Assembly (NCBI RefSeq): GCF_945859685.1
Contig: NC_079148.1
Span: 1-64,000, forward strand
DNA from: Eupeodes corollae
Lineage: Eukaryota; Arthropoda; Insecta; Diptera; Syrphidae
Direction of reading: 5' to 3'
Length of the DNA: 64,000 nt
The translations under genes and the position numbers were made by a program. Below are positions 24,150-35,287 of this stretch, piece by piece. Below the pieces are notes generated by a model, which was given only the letters and a program-made list of their open reading frames with translations, had not been told where the DNA came from and made no database searches. Every line of letters starts with the position of its first letter. Within the stretch, counting starts at the first letter, position 1.

Positions 24150-25560
24150 TAAACTACAAAATAAATGTAAGTTCAATTAATGTTGACCTATAGTAAAAAA
24201 AAATAACTTATTCTATAAACAAAATATTAAAATTTTAACAATCACATAGTATTAGATTTCTAGAGTAATAATTTGTTGTACTGCGAGAGCAACTTTAAAA
24301 GTATGTTTATAATTTGTAATAACTCGAATTTTAAAAGATAGGTATATGTGGATTAACTCACCTAATGTACGTGTTTAAATATTAAATTAGTACGATATAT
24401 GTATAAGTCCACAAATTTTATCTGCAGCGTCCTTTCTTAGTGTATTTATTATTTGAAAGCAATTCCTTAAAGTAAACCATTTTAAAGTACAAATTTCATT
24501 GGTAAAAATTACTTCACCTGATTTAGCGTTTAATAAGTACGATATCCTACTCCTAAAAGTTTTATCGTTGACGCCTTTGTAAGCATATGTATGATTTCAC
24601 AATTATTTCTTGCAGCTGTCCACTTTTGTAACAACAATTAATACCATTGTTAGGTTCAATGTTATGCGCACCTTCCATTTTAAACGGAAGTGGCTTGATA
24701 ATTCTTTGTAGTGAAAGCGAGTAGGAAAAAAGCATGTATGTATAGTATACATTTAGAACAAGAATAATCATGTTTAAATCAGGTTTTTCCTGTTCGAATA
24801 TTAAATAAGTACGATACTACAAAAATGGTATAAATCAATTAAAAAATAAATGTGAAATATGGTAAAAAATATCTTATTCCTTAAATAAAATATTTCGATT
24901 TTAACAAATACATAATTAGATATCTGGCGGAATAATTGTTTGTACTGAGAGCAAGTTAAAAACTATGTTTATAATTTGTAATAACTAGAATTTTAAGTGA
25001 AATATGTGGATTTACTCACCTTATGTACATGCTTAAATATAAAATTGGTTAAATATATGTATAAGTCCATAAAGTTTTACCTGCAGCGTTGTATTTATAA
25101 TTTCAAAGCAGTTCCTTAAAGTAAAACATTTTAAAGTAAAAATTTCATCGGTAGAAATTACCTCACCTGATTTAGCATTTGATAAGTACGATATCCTATT
25201 CCTAAAAGTTTTTTCAGTGAAGCTTTTCAAAGCATATTTATGATTTCACAATTTTCTTGAAATTGTCCACTTTTGTAACAGCAATAAATACAATTGTATA
25301 AGGTTTAATGTTTTGCGCACCTTCCATTGTGAACGGAAGTGGCTTGATAATTTTTTTGTAGTGAAAGCAAGTTGAAAAAAGAATGTATGTATGTATTTAG
25401 AACAAGAATACTCATGTTTGAATCGGGCTTTTTCTGTTCAAATATATTAAATAAGTACGATACCTTATTCCAAAAAGTTTGATCCATGGCGCGTCTTCTT
25501 ACCATATTTATGATTTAAGATTAATTTCCTTAAATGGTTTACTTTTAACACAACACTCAA
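24150..25560. repeat. Diverged two-copy tandem repeat (about 650-bp unit)
   Basis: Unit one (about 24150-24820) and unit two (about 24821-25500) align along their length: gcgcaccttccatt at 24666 and 25315 (offset 649), cctgatttagc near 24517 and 25166, and tttataatttgtaataact near 24308 and 24969. A shorter motif, aataagtacgat, recurs at about 24533, 24807, 25186 and 25452, which suggests a sub-repeat of about 270 bp; a third partial unit may end near 25560. On the minus strand several copies carry donor-like gtgag/gtaaa after AG. Short minus-strand reading frames in it (for example 25033-25230) have no recognisable product. Origin unknown: old local duplication or remnant of a mobile element. 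Confidence 0.75.
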
Positions 25561-25627
25561 AATAATTTATAAAATATTTGATCAGGAAGGTGGAATGATG
25601 TGGGCTGAACTCACTTTGCTTTTTGAC

Positions 25628-25657
25628 CAAAAACACTCTAGTTATAGAGTGTTTTTG
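25628..25657. other. Perfect 13-bp hairpin
   Basis: The arms caaaaacactcta and tagagtgtttttg are exact reverse complements around the loop gtta. No gene context is clear. It could be the centre of a fold-back element or chance in AT-rich DNA. Confidence 0.7.
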
Positions 25658-26819
25658 AGTTTGTCGTCTCATCTTTTTATTTGGCTCTCTTTCTTTAGCG
25701 ATGAGGAATTAAATTAGGCTTGCTACCCACTAAGCAACTAAGGAGTACCACTTACTCGGCAATCGATTTTTGGTGCCGGTTAAAAAATGAAAATAAGTTT
25801 TTTTCGTTTTTCATTGGCAATAAACTTATCAAAATTGTTCACCTTTTACAATTTGATTTCCATACCCTTTTTTTATTGATGTAAATTGTTGAAATTATTT
25901 GTATAAATTTAAATTAAAGGAGTAAACATTTTTTTCATGTAATACAAGCATTGAATAATTACAATTATTTTATTTGATTTAATTTATAAATAAATTGTAA
26001 AAAAAAGTTTCAAGAAATAGTAATGCATTATTTATGTGCATATATTCTATTTTTGTTCAAGTTTATTTAAAAAGTTTAAAAACCTTCAAATGCCTTTACT
26101 GAAGAAATTTATTTTTTGAGTTATTATACAACATTCACTTGGCTATATCGTACTGTCATTCACAAAACTATGTATTCGTCAAATGGTAATTGCAATTTTT
26201 TTATTTGGAACAACAAACCTACAAGTAAACGATTTGGTAGATCAATTCAACCAAATCTTCAAAACAAAATAAAAATTGTAAGAAAATGCCAATTTTTAAA
26301 CACGAAAAATGAATAGTATCATTTCAAATACCTTATATTCTTATGACGACACAAGCACATTATCCCATTTAACGCGTACATATTATTGTCTTCATCCATA
26401 AATATTCATATACATAGTTCGTTTTCAAAAAAGATCCCAAAAGGACTGTTTTGTTATCCCTTTTGAGCATATAAATTAGCACATACAAAAACCAATATCA
26501 TGAAAATTATACTAAAGCTACTAATGACACCCACTGGATGCTTATAAGTCGCATGGTCCTTTGAGCAATGTTCGGTGCCCACTTCTATTTGTAATTGTTC
26601 AATGATATTAGTTCATAGAAAATTCATCTGAAATTATGCAACACAACTTAAATATTCAGAACAGTTACATTAATGATTACAACTTAGTTGCAACTAAGTA
26701 ACTTTGGGGAGGTTAGGTTAAAATGGCTGTCCATGATGGAATCGTACACACTTGAGCCAGTTTAATGGCCTATTGTGATACCACATGCATCTTGAGGCTT
26801 CCTCCTAAGCTCAATGGAA
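25658..26819. other. AT-rich non-coding stretch
   Basis: No coding region or RNA gene can be supported; composition is AT-rich with a few short frames. The final part (from about 26700) may be the 3' untranslated remnant of the minus-strand LINE fragment that ends at 26820. Confidence 0.5.
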
Positions 26820-27720
26820 TTAGTTTGAGTCCCTTACGAAACGTGGAAGGCTGATAATGCTATTATGATTAAGATTGTTTAGATCGTTATAGAAGAATTC
26901 TCTAGCTAGACATGTACAGAGAGGGTGAAGAACTGTTTCTTCCTCTTCCATACAGCTTCTGCAAAAGTCATTTGAGAATACGACTAGTCGCGTGTCGTGT
27001 TTTCCTATTAGACATTGTCCGGTTATAACACCTATTGTCGAGCTTATATGCGATCTGCTTAAAGATAGTAATCACCTAACACCTTCATCGCTTTAAATCT
27101 GGTAATGGTCAGATATTTTTGGTGACCTGACACGTGGTGATGTTGTTCTACCTGGTGTTTGCATTCTTCATAACGTCTTGATATTAGCAACAGTTTACAA
27201 GTAGCGATTGGTTTGCCAGTATTTGCCAAACGTGGTAGGATGGGCTGCACTGTACCGTTCCTGGCGAGTTCATCTGCCTTAAAGTTCCCTGCAATGTCTC
27301 TATGGCCCAGCACCCAAGAAAGGTGAATATTAAATTGTTGTGCCATCTCCATTAAAGATGATCGAAAGTTATGTATTGTTATAGAGTTTGTAGAGATAGA
27401 GTTCAGATATTTGAAAGCGGCCTGACTATCTCAAAAGATACGGATATCAGATATTGATATCACGTTTTCTTTAAGCCACGACAAGACTTCTTTTATCGCC
27501 AAAAGTAAAGCCTGGAACACGGTACAGTGATTGATAATGCGGAATGAGAGACTTAATTTCAGTCGTTCAGAGTACATACCTCCACCAACCCTTTCATTTG
27601 TTTTTAAACCATCTCTATAAAAATGGATTGACTCGATCTGGAAGTTTTTCAAGAATCTAAAATGTACTGACAAAAGTTTGGCATGGAATACTTTCCCCAT
27701 CGACATTCTATGCCATCGAA
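26820..27720 (-). pseudogene. Non-LTR retrotransposon fragment, RNase H and zinc-knuckle end of ORF2
   Basis: Read on the minus strand this is the 3' end of a LINE polyprotein. An RNase H domain starts near 27640 with FYRDG (the family has a DG core with the first catalytic Asp), then ERVGGGMYSE, a VFQALLLAIKE helix and, after a stop near 27431, the last RNase H motif SWVLGHRDIAGNFKADELA (around 27300). A Cys/His cluster of the type C-x2-C-x8-HPLC-x-C follows at about 26900-26960, then a stop at 26820. RNase H plus this cluster is usual in the I, R1 and LOA-type groups; which one is not resolved. In-frame stops and frame changes show it is dead. The reverse transcriptase part is missing, so it is heavily 5' truncated. 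Confidence 0.85.
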
Positions 27721-28339
27721 AACTTTAATCTAGAATAACAAAACATTGTATAAGGCGCCAGTTATAGCTATCATTGGTTTTCATCATTGAAAACAATCAT
27801 TGAAACTTTTTTGACAGGTCGTTTTTAGCTAACCTTAAACATTTTTGTCATCGAAAAAATTTCCCGATTGAAATCCACCGACAAAATTTTACTGAGTGAA
27901 ATCTGAAATAAGTGTGAAATTGGAACACAAATCAGTGTAACGATTCGTTTCACTTTTGAACATAAAGTATCAGCTGTACAGGAAAATGAATTTCCGTCCG
28001 TTGTAGGGAAAAATAAATGCGTAATTACACTTTTTTTTCTCAAAAAAAAAAATTCTTTGTGTGATTTCCGATGGATGGTTATATAATTTTTATTTCTAAT
28101 CAAAGGGAAACACCGTCAAAATTTTTGTTTGGACCGATTTCAATGGTAGCTATTATTAACCCCTTAATGTTTGTAACTGAAAATATAAAACATCGAATTT
28201 ACAATAATGAATTTAATATATTCATGAGTATTCAATCATGTATGCTGATGTAAAAAATAATTTCAATGTTTGTTTTATTGGGCTTTAGTGATCAATATTC
28301 TTGATGCAATTAATAAAAAACTAATTCATCTTCTGTTAC
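27721..28339. other. AT-rich non-coding stretch
   Basis: No supported gene. Two homopolymer runs near 28030-28050 and short spurious frames only. Confidence 0.5.
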
Positions 28340-28377
28340 CCGACGTTTCACTGGCTATTTTCCAGCTTCTTCAAGGG
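28340..28377 (-). ncRNA. Hammerhead-like motif, possible Penelope-type remnant
   Basis: On the minus strand the order is CCC, UUGAAGA, a stem (CUGG, loop, CCAG), GAAAC, GUC, GGG. This is the layout of a hammerhead ribozyme: stem I (CCC/GGG), a core box close to CUGANGA, stem II, GAAA, a minimal stem III, and the GUC cleavage triplet. Very short stem III is known for hammerheads in the terminal repeats of Penelope-like retroelements. The core box is altered (UUGAAGA or CUUGAAGA), so activity is doubtful. No Penelope reverse transcriptase is seen nearby. Could also be coincidence. Confidence 0.35.
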
Positions 28378-28914
28378 ATTTACAAATTTATTAGTTTTGA
28401 GTTAACTGTACTGTTGCATTTTTTTCAATTTCAATTGTCAATTTCTTATTTAATAAACAAAAAGTATTGAATTTAAATTATTTATTTCAACAATATTATT
28501 TTAAAATGTTGGCCTTTAAGCAGTGAAAGCAAAAGTTTGGTACGACATTACATCCCTCTATTTGTCTGTTTTCGGAACATTAACCTTCGCAATAGGCCAA
28601 TTGACTTCGAATTTGGACATTATTATTTTCAGTTTTTAATTTTATTCAGGGGCCAAGCATTTGTTTGTTGTTTTTTTGTTTTACTCCTCCTTATATAAGA
28701 AAATACTCCCCAAAATGATAAAGAAAAATACTACTCTTGAAATTTTTAAAACGACAGCACTGCTCAAAGAAAAAAAACATGGCATCGTTTGTCTTCAACA
28801 AATTATACTAGATGTCAATACTTTCTATGTCAGAAAAAGCTTATCTCAACTAAGTGCTAACAGATGTCGCTAAATATTTCATATCTTTTTTTGCCACTGG
28901 GCCTAAAAGGGCTA
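28378..28914. other. AT-rich non-coding stretch
   Basis: Only short frames without recognisable motifs (for example 28661-28873). No gene supported. Confidence 0.5.
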
Positions 28915-29443
28915 GTGTAACCTTTGTATATGAAAACCATAGATAGATATACATATGTGCATAGATATATGTATAAAGATCGTACACAAGGAGAAGCAGC
29001 CTTATGAATGTAAATAAAAACAAAAATCGGTAAAAGATCCTTAACAGGAGATGCAAGCATACAAAAATTTCATTCAACCCCTTATTGGACACAATGTTCA
29101 GCCATTTTTGTTTTACTCTACCGTTTTTCATATAAAAAGTGCATTGATGTAAAGAAAAAACAAAAACAAATTCATTGGCCTTCATATGGAAGCTTTGTGT
29201 ATGAAAACATATACAAGGATAGACTCAAATAGAATGAAGGAAATTGTGTACATATTTTGGGTGGAAAAATAATTATCTCCCTTATTCTGCTGGCTGCTTA
29301 TGGAAATGGAAATACATACTATTTTTCTCTCGCTCCCCCGAAATGTCTCCAATTTCGATACTAGCGCCAATAGCTCGGCATCCTGTTGCCCTAAAAAACT
29401 TTGCTCATGAGAGTACTATAGTTTTCATATACAAAGGTGTAAC
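28915..29443. mobile_element. Short DNA element with inverted ends, TA-flanked (MITE-like)
   Basis: The left end (gtgtaacctttgtatatgaa) and the reverse complement of the right end (gttacacctttgtatatgaa) match over about 28 bases, and the element is bordered by TA on both sides. That fits a non-autonomous Tc1/mariner-type insertion, although the outermost bases differ (gtgtaa against gttaca). A third related piece, ctttgtgtatgaaaaca, lies inside near 29195. Overlapping short frames on both strands (28850-29471) look incidental. No transposase is present. Confidence 0.55.
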
Positions 29444-30031
29444 TAATTTGAAGTGGAACCATTTTTATTAAAATTTTGTATGAAAAATTCACACCACTAG
29501 CAGTCCATGTATAGAATGTCAATGACTTTCCCATATTCAATAATTTAGCTGCCAGTCAAGTTAAGTTGAAGCCAATGTCCAATGTCCGTTATTATGTACA
29601 GCTTTGTTTTTCTTATTGCATATTTATTCCAAAAATAGACCCCACTTTAATTACTTCAGCGTGCAGAAAGGAGAATGATTAAAAGCTAGAAAATTAATAT
29701 GCAGGTTCAATAAATATATGTCTCGGAGTTCGAGATGATTTAAGGGACGTAAGGATTTTTATAGAGATGTAATTTGTCCCTCTATGACGACGGAAAACGA
29801 CCAACAACACGTCATTTGAGCCTTGCGCTCCTGTTTCTTTGAGACCACCTACATAAGTTCCTTACTGAAGAAATTTGAAACCTATACATTGTACAACTAC
29901 TTACAAGATAAGTTATATTAAAATCTGGTTGGTAATTAGTGAGCAGCATTTCATAATTTTGCAAGATTTAAAGGGGAAATAGGTGAGTTTTAGAGCTTAA
30001 GAAATACAACTCTGTATAAAAAAAAATTATT
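29444..30031. other. AT-rich non-coding stretch
   Basis: Nothing recognisable beyond scattered short frames; probably intron or intergenic DNA. Confidence 0.5.
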
Positions 30032-30085
30032 GACCCTAAGAGATGAGCGTGCGACGCGACGGTTCGAATCCCATGAATGGTCATA
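30032..30085 (+). mobile_element. tRNA-like remnant with B-box
   Basis: Contains ggttcgaatcc (30061-30071), a perfect pol III B-box core, and closing arms tgacc/ggtca; a T run follows, as at a pol III stop. At about 54 bases it is too short for a tRNA and no full D and anticodon arms are visible. Best read as a remnant of a tRNA pseudogene or SINE head. Confidence 0.4.
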
Positions 30086-30176
30086 TTTTTTTAAATAATT
30101 TATTTGAACAAAAAAGCATGAAACAATTATAGTAAAGTAATAATAAAATGTGTTAATAATTTAATAAAACATTTTA

Positions 30177-30341
30177 CCCTGCAGTCGTCGGGTTCCAAAA
30201 AATTACACCAGTAGTGGATTACATACTTAATCCATTTAAGAATTAAAATATAACCAGAATGCTTTAAGGTTTTCAAATTTATTTTTTCGGGAATACTCAA
30301 TTTTGCATAAGTGGATAGTAATCCGCGCGACTACTGCAGGG
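30177..30341. mobile_element. 165-bp inverted-repeat element with TTA duplication (Harbinger-type MITE)
   Basis: It starts ccctgcagtcgtcg and ends cgactactgcaggg, imperfect inverted ends of about 14 bases, and has TTA directly before and after. A three-base TTA/TWA target duplication together with short G/C ends is typical of PIF/Harbinger-type non-autonomous elements; the family is inferred. No coding capacity. Confidence 0.6.
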
Positions 30342-33300
30342 TTATGTGTTAAGAAGTTGTCTTAATTCTAAACATTCCTTACAAAAATTGTATCTTAATT
30401 AAAAATATAATTTATCACATATTTACAACTTCGTGGTTTAAAAATGAAACATGGTTGCAAAAATATTAAAAAAAAGAGTGCGCTGTTGAATTATTGAATT
30501 TCAAATAAATTTTCACTTCCTCCTATGGCTTGTAATTCGTATTGTAGGTATTTATAAACAATTAAAAAAAACTCTCGGACTTTCTAATAACGCATATGCA
30601 TTAACCTTCTATCTACTAAATACATATTTCGAAGTTACAAAAGAATCAAATTTCTCCGTAGCCCTATTTTTTTATACATACATATATCTATATAAATACA
30701 TATCTTACGTACATAATGTAATCTACAATTTATATTTATTGAAAAATTACTACAAAACTCAAAGAACACTTATTTGCAAAATTCATAACGAAAAAGGCCA
30801 ACAAATATAATAAATCTGTGTATGCTTGGCTTGAAAGACGCTTTTCACTCTCATTGAATAATTTCGATTTGAATACGCGATTCTGCGCCAAGTCCGACAT
30901 TCAGATGAAAAATATGCAACATTTGCATATGTAAATCGATTATAATAAATTTGGATAGGATAAAATTATTTCACAAAGTGTGCATACAAAAATATATACA
31001 TACATTCGTACGCATATATATTTTTCAACTAAATGGTTGCTTAAAGTTAGCCAATAGGGGTTGCGAAACATCTTTAGATTTTCGAGAAGAAGGACTAAGA
31101 CAATGCTTAAAGTAACTGATGTGGGAGGTATTATTCAGATATTGTATCCAAATTCAATGGCATTTGGGAGACATCAGCAGTTCTGAAGAGGTTCTCGGAA
31201 AATCCGGTATGCATTTAATAGTCTTTCAAGGGTCATCTCATCGGATCTGTAAATATACTTTTGTAGAGAGAAAGAAAAATTTGATTCATAATGTATGTAA
31301 ATTACAATTTTACGAAAGTTTACGAAAGTAAAATAAATAGATTTAAAAATAAAACGCACGAATCGATCCCAAGAAATTGCTCAATTGTAGTTCAAGGGCA
31401 AGCGGTGTTTAAAGTTATGAAAAATCTTTCTTTGCTTTGTTCAAACTTCCAAAACAAATTACAACTACGAAATTTAATTAAAATTTGATAATGCTATATA
31501 AAATAAAGCAGTAACTTGAAAACGAAATAAAAATAGGTATGTCAATTTGCATATTAAAAGTGTACAATCCCACTTAAGTGTGCGTTGATTATAAAAAAAG
31601 CAGTAGTTCAGTCTTATCATTAATAAATTACCTATCTCATCTTTAATTTTCGCTCACTAAGGGTACATTGCTTTTTACCTTCAACTTTCTCGCATAAATC
31701 AGGTATCAGGGGGTCGGTAGGTACATTTACAAAAGTATTTTATAAAATGGATTCTAACTATAAACGATCACTGGGGATAGGTACTAAGTTCTTGGTTTAA
31801 AATTTTTCAAAATTGCTTACAAAATACATTAGCTTTAGCTTTCTTCGCATACCTTATATTTACATATTAGAGACATGATGATATCAAGAGATGTAATGAT
31901 TAAACTACTAACTTTCTTATAATTAAATTAATTATAGGTTGCTGCGTTAATTTAATATTCAATTCTTAGAAACACTAACAACCTTATGATCAGCTTAAGC
32001 GTTGAGCTTAGAAACCAGTAAGAGTAAGATTAGTGGTGTAAAAAACAATAGCGTAGGTACTTAGTTCCTGAAGTATATTTCCCAAATTCAAGTTGTTCAG
32101 CTACGAACTCTTCGAAATCGAATTTATTCTTCTCATAAATACCCCCTGCCTGGCTATTGCAATAAACTATGTGTTTGTTATAATAACAAACTAGCTGGGA
32201 AGGCTTCCACCATTATGGTGAGAGCATGTGTTTAAGTGCTTCATTCTCAGAATAATGCATTAGTTGTATATGGTACGAAAAGAAAATAATGAAAGCGTTG
32301 GGCAAGTGGCATCTGCAAGTTTCACCCGAGAGAAAACAATAAAAATATACTTTAGTTGAACGAGGAAAGCATAGTTCACCCATGGGCCTGAAGGTTAACA
32401 AGGGTAGATATATAAAAAATGTACTCTTTTCATTTTTGGTATCAATCACAAATTCAATTTTAATTCCTTCAAAGACGCAGTCACATTGCACAAGAAAAAT
32501 CTGAAAGAAGATATTTTCATAAAAAGGTATTTAAACAAATGAAATTTTGTTTCAATTGTTTTTATATTTGTTAGTCTTTTCGACGCAATGCACCAAAGAG
32601 CAAAATAATCCAGTAGGAAGGGACACACGTAATAATATCGTATAGTGGTAATTTTCAATAAGAACAATCTAATAAATTAAATTCTGAAGTTAAAAAAGGG
32701 ATAAAATTTGCAATGGGAAAACAACAAGTCCCATTTACGTCGTGTTAAGACAGGTAAGAATGATCATTCCTTAGGGACATAAACTCAGCAAGCAATAAAA
32801 GAAAAACAGAAATATGAAAGAGTTGTGTTTCAAATGGTCGAAGCTTTGTATGCTTTTGTATGTACTGTGTGTTGGCTAATCTTTTGGGAACAGTGGGTGT
32901 TGAGTTTGCTGTTATTGTATAAACAGAGATCTGGGATAAGAACTATCAATGTTCTCCAAATATTTTTCTAATTGACGTGTGAAACTGATGAGGAGGTAAC
33001 CTTCTGACTGTTTTGTAGCAACGGTTTGTGTTCACTTTACGGTATCTCGGAACGCCCAGTTGCTGTGTTTAATGTCCTTATGTAGATGTGTACTGAACCT
33101 ATTTAAGTTGCTTTAAACGTTTTGTATTGGATTAAATACCCATTGTAGGCTAGGTATATAAATCAAAACGTTTAATCGTTAAGAAATGTTTGAGAAATTA
33201 TTCTTTATTTTGTAGTTGAAACTACAATATTTTAGTAAGTCTTGTTTCAAAAACTATATTAATATATGTATGTATATATATTCTAAATATTATTTTATTA

Positions 33301-35287
33301 TTAACAATGAGTATTTAAGTTTGCCATTACTTGAGTTAAGCTGAAATGGATTTGATATAGTAGAGAGAGTGAATATGCTTTTTTTTACAAAATAGAGAAA
33401 CATTTACATATTTAGTTTTATGAATTTTCAAATTCTTAAGGCAGGAAGTATTTTGCCTTATTATTAAAAATTTAATCGACTTCAGAATATTTTTTTTTTT
33501 TTTGCACGGTTGTCATAAAGTACAAACATTTGTGTGTGTTAAATATATGCAGTAGGCTGCTATATGGATCTCTCCTTGTCCACAAATAATAAGCATATGC
33601 AGGGCTTGTAACACTCTACCAACCACATTCGCCAACACAGCCCACGACAACATGGCCTCGTGCATTTACAAAGTGCGATGTACTCCAGAAAAGTACTTAA
33701 GACAGTTCTTGAAAGTACTAGACCTAAACTTCTTTGCTTTAACAAATGGTATTCCTGGAGGACTTTAAAAGAAGAGAATGAAACGAGGTATAAGAATACT
33801 AAAAGTGTGTGTAGGTAGGTATACGAGCATTTAGGTATAAAACCTAAAATAAGATAGGCTGTATGGCTCTTCACTTATTGTTTTTTGTATGCATCAAAGA
33901 AGCTATGTCATGTAAGCCCTAGCCATTTCCTGTTCTTAGTATGGTTTTGAGCCTTTTCAATTAAAAAAATTGTTTTTAATTATTATTAAAATAAAATCTA
34001 TTGGGTAAGAATTAAACATTATATATACAATATATATAAAGAGTGTCCCTTAGCTTGTCAATAATATTTGTTTTTGTGCATAATCCTAGAAAAATAAAGA
34101 AAAAAGGGAAAGAAACGTTCTCATTCTTTGAAATTTATTACAAACTGATTTTGTTCTTTTGACTAAACTTACAACTACGAGATGTACTTTTTTACTTAGA
34201 TACTGCTTTATGAATCAATTTTGTTCCAAATGATAAATGCATTTGCTACATTTATTAATATGCATCTATGTATATCTTTCTACGGAATATTTGTTTCTTG
34301 TGTTGTTGGGTACAAGTATGAAATAGGCTGAATTAAGTCATTCCATCGAGCTACCAAAGATTTGACGATGATCGGTATGATTCTATATACGAGTATTTAA
34401 GTACGAGATGCAAACTCTGGTGACGAATAGCTAATATCCCTTTTATTATAACAAGCTTTTTCGCATATAATATTTCCTATATATATACAGAATGTGCTCA
34501 AATATTTAAAGAAACAAACTTTAGAATGAAGAAATACCAAATCTGTGAGTAGTAGGTCCTTTGATTAAGATGATTTCATTTATTTAAATTTTTACAACCA
34601 GTTAAATCCTATGAAGTATACATTTTTACAGACTCATTTCATTTTATGGTTGGCTTGCTTTTATTTAAATGGACATGTGGATAGGATTGCGAATTTTATC
34701 TTCTCGAAAAATGTGTTTAAAAGATTGCTGATGATTTTTTATATAACCTGAGCTAATAGCACATAATATGAATTCCATTCAAATGCATTTTTAAATTTAA
34801 ATATGAATGGAAAAATCCCACTAAGAACTTAATTAAAGTAAAATGAACTTTTTTGGGAAGCGAACGTCAAACTTTTTTAGTAATTAAACCAAATTTTACC
34901 TTAGCCATTTGTGGTCCTTTTTTGGTCGAATGTTTTTAGAATATTATACCAGACTTTTGTTTTCAAAAGGACCATCCGCATACCAGTGTATACATATACA
35001 CCTATGCACCTATGTATCTACTTATAGTGAAGTGAAATACAAAAATGTTGCAAGAGGCTTTTTAAAATCATAACTTTCAACGTATGCTCTGTAGTTTCAT
35101 CAACGTTTATAACTTCATTAATCAAATCTAGTGGTCTTAAAGAAATTAAAATAATAATATGATGATATCATTTGATGGTACTTCTGATAAAAATACATAA
35201 ATATAGAATGTATACATATTTTTATTGAAAAAAGAAAAGAATTCGATTTTTGTACTACAAACTATTTTAAATCCGAATACCTTTGTT
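30342..35287. other. AT-rich non-coding stretch, about 4.9 kb
   Basis: No gene is supported. It holds A/T runs, short (TATA)n-like stretches (about 33265-33285, 34021-34040, 34478-34490) and isolated frames of up to about 100 codons on either strand (for example 32213-32491, 33560-33874) without family motifs or codon bias. A somewhat GC-richer patch at 33590-33700 is open in several frames, but no product is recognised. Probably intron or intergenic DNA. Confidence 0.5.

Noticed and set aside
25628..25657. Bacterial-type terminator
   Set aside because: The sequence is from a eukaryotic nuclear genome and there is no gene ending there.
33560..33874. Minus-strand 104-codon frame as an Ig or beat exon
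   Set aside because: Cysteine-rich by chance; no Ig motifs, no splice sites of note, and the patch is open in several frames.
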